Part shown: one piece after another, positions 6,453-13,461 of the stretch
Position numbering within the stretch: position 1 is the first letter of the stretch
Layout of the letters: every line of letters begins with the position of its first letter
Source of the DNA: Pseudomonadota bacterium
GTDB lineage: Bacteria > Pseudomonadota > Alphaproteobacteria > Micavibrionales > Micavibrionaceae
Reading direction: 5' to 3'
NCBI GenBank assembly: GCA_016198545.1
Contig: JACQIJ010000060.1
Coordinates: 1 to 33,506 of the forward strand
Length of the DNA stretch: 33,506 nt
Notes under the pieces: generated by a model
Seen by the model: the letters and a program-made list of their open reading frames with translations, nothing else
Databases searched by the model: none
What the model was told of the DNA's origin: nothing
Position numbers and translations under genes: made by a program

Positions 6453-9308
6453 ATGCGCATGCTCAAGACCATATCCGTGCGCGGAGCGCGGGAACATAAC
6501 CTGAAGAATATAGATATCGACATGCCTCGGGATTCGCTGGTCGTGATCACCGGGCTTTCCGGCTCCGGCAAGTCATCTCTTGCTTTCGACACGATCTACG
6601 CCGAAGGACAGCGGCGGTATGTCGAAAGCCTCTCCGCCTATGCCCGGCAATTCCTCGAGCTGATGAGCAAGCCGGACGTGGATTCCATCGAGGGTCTGTC
6701 TCCGGCCATCTCCATCGAACAAAAGACAACCAGCCGGAACCCCCGCTCCACCGTCGCAACGGTAACGGAGATTTACGATTACATGCGCCTGCTCTGGGCG
6801 CGCGTCGGCGTTCCCTATTCCCCCGCTACCGGCAAACCCATCGAAAGCCAGACGGTTTCGCAGATGGTAGACCGCATCATGGATATGGGCGACGGAATGA
6901 AGCTTTATATCCTCGCCCCCATCGTGCGCGGGCGCAAAGGCGAATACCGCAAGGAATTCAAGGAGCTTCAGGCCAAGGGATTCCAGCGCGTCAAAGTCGA
7001 TGGCAAACTTCATGAAATCGCCGACGTGCCGGAACTGAACAAAAAGCTGAAGCACGATATCGAAGTCGTCGTCGACCGCATCGTCGTACGCGGGGACATC
7101 AAAACGCGCCTTGCGGATTCCATCGAAACCGCGCTGCGGCTGGCCGAAGGACTCGTCATCACCGAAAATGCCGGAAACGGAGAGCGGACGGTTTTCAGCG
7201 AAAAATTCGCCTGCCCCGTATCAGGCTTTACCATCCCGGAAATCGAGCCGCGGTTGTTTTCATTCAATTCCCCCCACGGCGCATGCCCGGCCTGCGACGG
7301 GTTGGGCGTAAAAATGCATTTCGACGAAGGGCTGGTCGTTCCCGATCCGTCCCTGACGCTGGAAGAAGGGGCTATCGCACCGTGGGCGGGAAGTTTTTCA
7401 TTTTATTACAAGCAGGCTCTGGAGGCGGTCGCAAAATATTACGGCGCAGACATGGAAACGCCTTTCAGGAAACTGCCTAAAAAGGCGCAACAGGCTTTGC
7501 TGCATGGCTCGGGCGAGGACTCAATCGCCATCACTTACGAAGACGCCAAGCACACTTACCGCAGCGACAAGCCATTCGAGGGCGTCATCCCGTCCATGAA
7601 ACGCCGCCTGCTGGAAACAGACAGCGCGGGACTGCGCGAGGGTCTGGAACAATATCAGACTAGCTCTCCCTGCACGGAATGCAATGGCCACCGCCTGAAA
7701 CCCGAAGCGCTGGCCGTGAAGATCGGCGGCAGGCATATCAGCGAAGTGGCGGGCATGGGGATTGCGGAAGCGCAGGGATGGTTCTCGTCTCTGAAATCTC
7801 TTACAAAACAGCAGTCCCAGATCGCCGAGAAAATCCTGAAGGAAATCAACGAACGCCTGACTTTCCTGATGAATGTGGGTCTGGAGTATTTAAGCCTGTC
7901 GCGTGCATCGGGTACGCTGTCCGGCGGGGAAAGCCAGCGCATCCGCCTTGCCTCGCAGATTGGATCCGGCCTGACCGGCGTATTGTATGTTCTGGACGAA
8001 CCCTCCATCGGCCTGCACCAGCGCGACAACAACCGCCTGCTGGAAACGCTGCGCCGCCTGCGCGACCTTGGCAACACAGTCATCGTCGTAGAGCATGACG
8101 AAGACGCCATCCGCGCCGCCGACTACCTTATTGACATGGGGCCGGGCGCGGGCCGTCACGGCGGCAATCTCGTCGCCGCCGGAAAGCCGGCGGATGTGAT
8201 GAAGAACAAGGACAGCGTCACCGGGCAGTATCTGACGGGAAAGAAATCGATTCCCGTCCCCTCCCGCCGCCGCGCCGGAAAGCCGAAGCAATTCATCGAA
8301 ATTATCGGCGCCACCGGCCACAACCTGAAAAACGTCAGCGCAAAAATCCCGCTCGGCACATTCTCCTGCATCACCGGCGTATCGGGCAGCGGGAAGTCGA
8401 CCTTCACGATAGAAACCTTCTACAAGGCCATAAACCAGCGCCTGAACGGCGCGAAGGATGCGCCCCTGCCCCACAAGGAAATCCGCGGCCTTGAATATAT
8501 AGACAAAGTCATCGACATAGATCAGAGCCCCATCGGCAGGACGCCGCGCTCCAACCCCGCAACCTATACCGGGGCATTCTCGCCGATACGCGAATGGTTC
8601 GCGGGGCTTCCCGAAGCGAAAGCGCGCGGCTACGCGCCGGGAAGATTTTCATTCAACGTCAAGGGCGGGCGTTGCGAGGCATGCCAGGGTGACGGCGTTA
8701 TAAAAATCGAGATGCATTTCCTCCCCGATGTCTATGTGACCTGCGAGCAATGCAAGGGCAAGCGTTACAACCGCGAGACGCTGGACGTAAGGTTCAAGGA
8801 AAAATCCATCGCCGACGTTCTGGACATGACCGTTGAGGAAGGCGCGGAATTTTTCAAGGCCGTTCCCGCGATCCGCGACAAGCTGGAGACTCTAAAGGCC
8901 GTCGGCCTCGGCTACATTCATATCGGGCAGAACGCCACTACGTTATCAGGCGGCGAGGCGCAGCGCGTTAAACTGTCGAAGGAATTGTCGCGCCGCTCCA
9001 CGGGCAAGACGCTCTACATCCTCGACGAACCGACCACGGGCCTGCATTTCGAGGACGTCAAAAACCTGCTGCATGTCCTCCATACCCTCGTCGATCAGGG
9101 CAACACCGTGGTGGTTATCGAACACAACCTCGAAGTCATCAAGACGGCCGACCACATCATCGACATCGGCCCGGAAGGCGGCGACAAGGGCGGTGAAATC
9201 GTGGCCGCCGGCACGCCGGAAGACATCGTAAGGGCGAAAAAAAGCTATACGGGGCAATATCTTGAACTGGCGCTGAATGCTCCGGTGAAAGCCAAAAAAA
9301 CCGCATAG
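6453..9308 (+). CDS. uvrA: Excinuclease ABC subunit A
   Basis: Damage-recognition ATPase of nucleotide excision repair; a UvrA dimer finds lesions and loads UvrB. At 951 residues it has full length. Visible features are the first Walker A GLSGSGKSS (34-42), zinc-finger cysteine pairs ('CPAC' and 'CTEC'), the first ABC signature 'LSGGESQRI' with Walker B 'YVLDEPSIGLH', the second Walker A 'GVSGSGKST', the second zinc module ('CEAC', 'CEQC'), and the second signature 'LSGGEAQRV' with 'LYILDEPTTGLH'. The first ATG (6453) or the third codon, also ATG (6459), could be used. Neither has a good Shine-Dalgarno sequence; the nearest AAAGG (6434-6438) is inside a hairpin. No GTTC-N7-GTTC SOS box was seen in the 78-base gap. 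Confidence 0.97.
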   Translation: MRMLKTISVRGAREHNLKNIDIDMPRDSLVVITGLSGSGKSSLAFDTIYAEGQRRYVESLSAYARQFLELMSKPDVDSIEGLSPAISIEQKTTSRNPRSTVATVTEIYDYMRLLWARVGVPYSPATGKPIESQTVSQMVDRIMDMGDGMKLYILAPIVRGRKGEYRKEFKELQAKGFQRVKVDGKLHEIADVPELNKKLKHDIEVVVDRIVVRGDIKTRLADSIETALRLAEGLVITENAGNGERTVFSEKFACPVSGFTIPEIEPRLFSFNSPHGACPACDGLGVKMHFDEGLVVPDPSLTLEEGAIAPWAGSFSFYYKQALEAVAKYYGADMETPFRKLPKKAQQALLHGSGEDSIAITYEDAKHTYRSDKPFEGVIPSMKRRLLETDSAGLREGLEQYQTSSPCTECNGHRLKPEALAVKIGGRHISEVAGMGIAEAQGWFSSLKSLTKQQSQIAEKILKEINERLTFLMNVGLEYLSLSRASGTLSGGESQRIRLASQIGSGLTGVLYVLDEPSIGLHQRDNNRLLETLRRLRDLGNTVIVVEHDEDAIRAADYLIDMGPGAGRHGGNLVAAGKPADVMKNKDSVTGQYLTGKKSIPVPSRRRAGKPKQFIEIIGATGHNLKNVSAKIPLGTFSCITGVSGSGKSTFTIETFYKAINQRLNGAKDAPLPHKEIRGLEYIDKVIDIDQSPIGRTPRSNPATYTGAFSPIREWFAGLPEAKARGYAPGRFSFNVKGGRCEACQGDGVIKIEMHFLPDVYVTCEQCKGKRYNRETLDVRFKEKSIADVLDMTVEEGAEFFKAVPAIRDKLETLKAVGLGYIHIGQNATTLSGGEAQRVKLSKELSRRSTGKTLYILDEPTTGLHFEDVKNLLHVLHTLVDQGNTVVVIEHNLEVIKTADHIIDIGPEGGDKGGEIVAAGTPEDIVRAKKSYTGQYLELALNAPVKAKKTA

Positions 9309-9359
9309 AGCATTATATTTGTTGAATTCCATAATGTTCTATGCTAGTTTTCTCTCGCT

Positions 9360-10013
9360 ATGCCGAAAATCGACAGGAAAAAAGCATTCAAACTGGCCGC
9401 GGCTGGACTTGCGCTCGCGGGCGCAATCTACGGCGGCAACTACCTCTCCGACAGCGTTCATGACTATAGGAAATACAGGGGGGAATACATGACGGGCGCG
9501 GACGTCATAGACTACCCCGTTTTTTTGGGATTCAAGATATTCGGCGATGTCCGGAATGGAGGCGCCTATATTGCAGAGTCGATCGACCGGTACGGCGCAT
9601 GGCGCAAAGGCGAAGAATATATCGACTGGGAAAATCATATAATGTTCTGCGTCCCGCCGGCCATATCGATGGACGGGTGGGATAATCCCGAACCTGGCAG
9701 CCTCATGGAGACTTTCAAGGCAAAAGCCATTCAGCAAATCAAGAATGTTGCTTTCGGCCGTACGATGCCGGGCAGCATGTACCGCGACGGCAAGCCGTAC
9801 AAAAACAGAAATATCGTCATTTATATTGATGAACTGACTTACAGGGAATTTCAGCGTGGCCAAACCATCGAAAACCACATCAGCGTAGAATCGCACACAG
9901 GCCCAGGTACAAACACTTCATGCGGAAATCAGGAAGGTCATATGGGCGGCGGCTACCAGTCCTACGCCGTTTCCGTCAGCAAAAAGCCGGAAATCATTCC
10001 CGTTCCGAAATAA
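9360..10013 (+). CDS. Membrane-anchored or secreted protein of unknown function
   Basis: I do not recognise a family. The 217-residue protein has a basic N-terminus ('MPKIDRKKAF') and one hydrophobic segment (about residues 12-26, 'AAAGLALAGAIYGG'), so it is either a signal-anchored or an exported protein. The rest is soluble, with two cysteines ('MFCVPP' and 'NTSCGN') and a Gly/His-rich stretch near the end, and finishes in 'PEIIPVPK'. It follows uvrA by 51 bases on the same strand and could be read through from it; the gap is AT-rich. Its stop is 6 bases from that of the opposing TerB-like gene. Confidence 0.65.
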   Translation: MPKIDRKKAFKLAAAGLALAGAIYGGNYLSDSVHDYRKYRGEYMTGADVIDYPVFLGFKIFGDVRNGGAYIAESIDRYGAWRKGEEYIDWENHIMFCVPPAISMDGWDNPEPGSLMETFKAKAIQQIKNVAFGRTMPGSMYRDGKPYKNRNIVIYIDELTYREFQRGQTIENHISVESHTGPGTNTSCGNQEGHMGGGYQSYAVSVSKKPEIIPVPK

Positions 10014-10019
10014 CCGGCC

Positions 10020-10487
10020 TTAATCCCTGAACCTGTCGATGAAATACTGCCAGACGCCGCCCTTTGGTTGTTCATGTTTCATGTCTTCCCGCAGCCAGTC
10101 TTTCTGCTCTTCCTCAAGCGTCAGCCCCATATTCTTATAGACCTCATCGATATTCGCCGTTTCCAGATGCACCTTTTCCAGCGCGGTCATGATTTCCTGT
10201 TCCTGCCTCGCGAAATCGCCGTCGCTCCACAACAACATCCTCGCAAAGTAGAAAAACTGCGTCCGGTCGCTCTGATCCGATACGCGCGTAAAAATACGCG
10301 CGGGATCCTGCGCAATGCGCATGTCCTGTTCAAGAATCTCCTTCTGCGCGCTCGAAAAATCTTCCGACGCCAGAGCGCGGAACATGAACTTCTGCTCCTC
10401 ATCCGTAACGACGTGATCCGCGTGAGACAACGCGAACACGGCCCGCCACATATTAAATCTGCTTTCGCTGACGCCTTTTGCGCTCAT
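10020..10487 (-). CDS. TerB-like helical domain protein
   Basis: A 155-residue soluble, helical protein. The segment 'MWRAVFALSHADHVVTDEEQKFM' (residues about 13-35) resembles the start of TerB-type domains, with small residues, an Asp and a Glu pair in an acidic first half; the second repeat-like part 'MLLWSDGDFARQEQEIM' looks similar. TerB-fold proteins are found in tellurite-resistance and other stress contexts, but no ter genes are near, so no such role should be assumed. The ATG overlaps the rlmJ stop by four bases (ATGA), implying translational coupling with that methyltransferase. The assignment to the TerB group rests on a visual match and is moderate. Confidence 0.6.
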   Translation of the reverse strand: MSAKGVSESRFNMWRAVFALSHADHVVTDEEQKFMFRALASEDFSSAQKEILEQDMRIAQDPARIFTRVSDQSDRTQFFYFARMLLWSDGDFARQEQEIMTALEKVHLETANIDEVYKNMGLTLEEEQKDWLREDMKHEQPKGGVWQYFIDRFRD

Positions 10488-11323
10488 TTCCGCTCTCCCG
10501 TGATTTCCAGTGCTTCAAAACGGCCCTTGCTGTCAGTCAGGGCTCCGACCAGATACGTTCCGATTTTACGCGCTCTGTCCGTCAGCGTCCACGGCGGATT
10601 GATAACGGCCAGCCCGCTGCCGGAAAACGTTCCCTCGGCCGCAGGCCCGCGCAAAAACTCCATGACCGTTATATCCGGTATGCCCGAAGCGGCAAGAGCG
10701 GCATGAAACTTCCTGACTGCCCTTGTGTCTTTTACAGGATACCACAGCATATAAACGCCGCCGGCCCACCGTTTATATCCCTCCTTCAACCCCTGATCCA
10801 TCCGTTCAAATTCATCCTCAACCTCGAACGGCGGGTCGCACAGAACAAGCCCGCGCCGCTCATGCGGCGGCAGCGCCGATTTCAACGCCGTGTAACCATC
10901 CATATTTTCCATGCGCAAACGCGCATCATGCCCGAGATTCCCGCGAAGCGCCTTGTAATCTTCCGGATGCTTCTCGTTCAAAATGGCCCTATCGCCATTG
11001 CGCAGCATTTCACGGATGATGAGGGGGGATCCTGGATAAAACCGCAAAGTCTTTCCGTTGTTCAGTTTTCCGACCAGAGACATGTACTCCGCCGCTTCTT
11101 CGGGGACATCATTCCTCCCCCACAGGCGACCGATGCCCTGCTCACATTCCTTCGTCTTCTGCGCCTCGGCGGACTGTAAATCGTACGATCCGAGGCCCGC
11201 ATGCGTATCCAGAACGAAAAAGGGTTTCTCCTTTTGCCGCAAATAGCCTATCGCCAGCGTCAGCATTATGTGCTTGAACACATCGGCGAAATTGCCTGCG
11301 TGGTATATATGGCGGTAATTCAT
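10484..11323 (-). CDS. rlmJ: 23S rRNA (adenine-2030-N6)-methyltransferase RlmJ
   Basis: SAM-dependent methyltransferase that modifies A2030 of 23S rRNA. The 279-residue product begins 'MNYRHIYHAGNFADVFKH', the hallmark RlmJ opening, has the SAM-binding motif 'LDTHAGLGSYDL' (38-49) and the catalytic tetrad DPPF (163-166). Its length matches the roughly 280 residues of E. coli RlmJ. The frame extends to an ATG at 11344, but that codon overlaps a TATAAT promoter element, while the ATG at 11323 has AGGAG seven bases upstream; the latter was chosen. It is the first gene of a two-gene unit with the TerB-like gene. Confidence 0.93.
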   Translation of the reverse strand: MNYRHIYHAGNFADVFKHIMLTLAIGYLRQKEKPFFVLDTHAGLGSYDLQSAEAQKTKECEQGIGRLWGRNDVPEEAAEYMSLVGKLNNGKTLRFYPGSPLIIREMLRNGDRAILNEKHPEDYKALRGNLGHDARLRMENMDGYTALKSALPPHERRGLVLCDPPFEVEDEFERMDQGLKEGYKRWAGGVYMLWYPVKDTRAVRKFHAALAASGIPDITVMEFLRGPAAEGTFSGSGLAVINPPWTLTDRARKIGTYLVGALTDSKGRFEALEITGERK

Positions 11324-11342
11324 AAGAACTCCTGGCGACGCC

Positions 11343-11371
11343 ATTATAGCACAAATTTTTTCATATCTCTA
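11343..11371 (-). promoter_or_regulatory. rlmJ promoter (extended -10)
   Basis: On the minus strand TATAAT (11348-11343) is preceded by TGC, giving an extended -10 element, with a weak -35 (TAGAGA) 17 bases upstream. Transcription would begin about 13 bases before the rlmJ ATG at 11323, which argues against the longer frame starting at 11344. Confidence 0.6.
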
Positions 11372-11380
11372 TTTCGCGCA

Positions 11381-11409
11381 TTGTTCTTGTTAAGACAAAA
11401 TCGTACACT
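11381..11409 (+). promoter_or_regulatory. Candidate trkH promoter
   Basis: TTGTTC (11381-11386) and TACACT (11404-11409) are separated by 17 bases in the divergent gap with rlmJ. The expected transcription start lies about 30 bases before the TTG start of trkH. A small inverted repeat TTGT-TAAG-ACAA (11387-11398) lies in the spacer. Confidence 0.45.
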
Positions 11410-11443
11410 AACTACGCTTTTTCGGGACGAGAAGGAGACAGCC

Positions 11444-12886
11444 TTGGAACTACGGCCTGTTCTGTACATACTTGGAATATTGCTCTCCGTCCTTGCGCTC
11501 AGCATGACGATCCCTATGATTGCCGACCTGTATGTGGGCCATGAAGACTGGAAAGTCTTTTTCCTCTGCATGGTTTTTACGGCCTTTTTCGGCGGAGCGC
11601 TGACGCTCAGCAATTCCGGTCACAATTTGCGTATCACGCACCGTCAGGGTTTCCTGATGATAACCCTGACATGGGTGGCTCTGTGCTTTTTTTCCGCCAC
11701 CCCGCTGTGGATGTCCGGCCTTGGCATATCCTTTACAGACGCTTTTTTCGAAGCAACGTCAGGAATAACGACGACGGGTGCAACCGTCCTGACAGACCTT
11801 GACAATATGCCGCGCGGCATACTTCTCTGGCGGGCGCTGCTGCAATGGCTGGGGGGGATCGGGATCGTCCTGATGGCCATGTCCATTCTTCCTTTCCTGA
11901 AAGTCGGCGGAATGCAGCTTTTTCAGACGGAGCTTTCCGAGAATGAAAAGGCCATTCCCCGCACGGCAAAGTTTGCCAGCTCCATCGGTTCCATCTATCT
12001 GGCGCTTACAATCGTCAACATTGTATGTTACCGGCTGGCCGGCATGGAATTTTTTGACGCTACGGCCCATGCCCTTAGCACAATTTCAACAGGGGGCTTT
12101 TCAACACGGGATTCTTCCTTTACCCAATTCGAAGGCGCAGCCATTGAGATCATCGCCATAACCTTCATGATTCTCGGCGGCCTGCCCTTTATCCTTTATA
12201 TGAAAGCACTTGGCGGCGACTGGAAAGCCCTCTTCCGGGACTCGCAGGTGCGCTGGTTCCTGTCGATTGTACTGATCGTTACAATCATTATGACGGCATA
12301 CCTGCTGCTCTCATCCCATGCGGGTTTCGGCACATCCCTTCTCCATGCGCTTTTCAATATCGTCTCAGTCATAACGGGAACAGGGTATACAAATGAGGAT
12401 TACGGCCGCTGGGGCGGCCTGCCAGTCTCCATATTCTTCTTCCTGATGGTCGTCGGGGCCTGCGCCGGATCCACAACATGCGGAATCAAGATTTTCCGCT
12501 TCCAGGTATTGTACGCCGTAACCGATGTTCAGATAAAAAAACTCATCTTTCCGAACGGCGTATTCATACCCCACTACAACGGCCGCCCCATCCCGGAAAG
12601 CGTTCCTATTTCGGTGATGAGCTTCTTTTTTCTCTTCGCCCTGATTTTTGCCCTTGTGGCTGTTATATTGTCGATGATGGGGCTGGATTTCATGACTTCC
12701 ATGTCCGCATCGGCGACGGCCCTCTCAAATGTCGGTCCCGGACTGGGTGAAGTCATCGGCCCCGCCGGAACTTTCAAGCCCCTGTCGGACGGGGCAAAAT
12801 GGATTCTTTCCGTCACCATGATTCTGGGACGCCTTGAACTCTTTCCGCTTCTGGTTATGCTGTCGCCGCAATTCTGGCGCAAGTAG
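11444..12886 (+). CDS. trkH: Potassium uptake protein, TrkH family
   Basis: Inner-membrane, K+-translocating subunit that works with the NAD-binding regulator TrkA (not in this window). The four half-P-loops that form the selectivity filter are visible at about residues 104-116 ('ATSGITTTGA'), 211-220 ('STISTGGFS'), 310-320 ('ITGTGYTNED') and 424-434 ('ALSNVGPGLG'), each with its filter glycine and set between hydrophobic helices. The frame is open back to 11201, but that part overlaps rlmJ. The TTG at 11444 has AAGGAGA six bases upstream, and the protein from there (480 residues, 'LELRPVLYILGILLS...') aligns with the usual TrkH start and length. Directly followed by recX after 5 bases. Confidence 0.92.
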   Translation: MELRPVLYILGILLSVLALSMTIPMIADLYVGHEDWKVFFLCMVFTAFFGGALTLSNSGHNLRITHRQGFLMITLTWVALCFFSATPLWMSGLGISFTDAFFEATSGITTTGATVLTDLDNMPRGILLWRALLQWLGGIGIVLMAMSILPFLKVGGMQLFQTELSENEKAIPRTAKFASSIGSIYLALTIVNIVCYRLAGMEFFDATAHALSTISTGGFSTRDSSFTQFEGAAIEIIAITFMILGGLPFILYMKALGGDWKALFRDSQVRWFLSIVLIVTIIMTAYLLLSSHAGFGTSLLHALFNIVSVITGTGYTNEDYGRWGGLPVSIFFFLMVVGACAGSTTCGIKIFRFQVLYAVTDVQIKKLIFPNGVFIPHYNGRPIPESVPISVMSFFFLFALIFALVAVILSMMGLDFMTSMSASATALSNVGPGLGEVIGPAGTFKPLSDGAKWILSVTMILGRLELFPLLVMLSPQFWRK

Positions 12887-12891
12887 CCTCC

Positions 12892-13461
12892 ATGACAAAA
12901 AGAAAAAAATCAGCAAAGAAAATAACAGAAACATACCTGCATAACGCGGGCCTCCATTACTTGCAAAGATTTTCCTCCAGCGCGGGACAATTCCGGACCG
13001 TCATGGGAAAAAAGATTGCGCGCTCCTGCACCGAGAATGCCGATCAGGATATAAACGAATGCAGCCTTATGCTCGAAACGTTGATTCAAAAATTTTTACG
13101 GGCAGGCCTTCTGAACGATGAAATATACGCGCAACAGACCGTCGCCAGCCTGAGGCGACGCGGCGCATCATCTTCTGCCATTAAATCCAACCTGCGGAAA
13201 AAGGGGGTAGATCCCGCAAAAGCTCACGCAGCTATCCGGCAGCATGACGAGATGACGGGCACGGAAAACAGCGAACTTCTGGCCGCCATCCGCTTCGCTA
13301 AAAGAAAAAAACTGGGCCCTTTCTCGGCCGGAGAAAAAACGCGGGAGAAAAGCATGTCTGCCTATGCCCGAGGCGGGTTTAACTATGAGACCGCACGCCG
13401 GGTTTTGAACATGGACGCAAAAGAGGCCCTGAAAATCACTGAAGGTTTCGAGGAGGGATAG
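12892..13461 (+). CDS. recX: RecX family regulatory protein
   Basis: RecX proteins bind RecA filaments and limit recombinase activity. The 189-residue product has the all-helical repeat pattern of the family: 'AGLHYLQRFSSSAGQFRTVM' near the N-terminus, then 'FLRAGLLNDEIYAQQTVASLRRRGASSSAIKSNLRKKGVD' in the centre and 'FAKRKKLGPF...GFNYETARRVL' at the end. It starts 5 bases after trkH and probably shares its transcript; recA is not in this window, so the gene is not in the common recA-recX arrangement. Its last 26 bases overlap tail-to-tail with the histidine kinase gene on the other strand. Confidence 0.82.
   Translation: MTKRKKSAKKITETYLHNAGLHYLQRFSSSAGQFRTVMGKKIARSCTENADQDINECSLMLETLIQKFLRAGLLNDEIYAQQTVASLRRRGASSSAIKSNLRKKGVDPAKAHAAIRQHDEMTGTENSELLAAIRFAKRKKLGPFSAGEKTREKSMSAYARGGFNYETARRVLNMDAKEALKITEGFEEG

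Noticed and set aside
10020..10487. Tellurite-resistance island suggested by the TerB-like protein
   Set aside because: No other ter genes nearby; the protein is coupled to rlmJ.
11324..11344. Longer RlmJ start at 11344
   Set aside because: The ATG overlaps a TATAAT element, and the family start with AGGAG is at 11323.
11201..11443. N-terminal extension of TrkH
   Set aside because: It overlaps rlmJ and its promoter; TrkH homology begins at the TTG at 11444, which has its own AAGGAGA.
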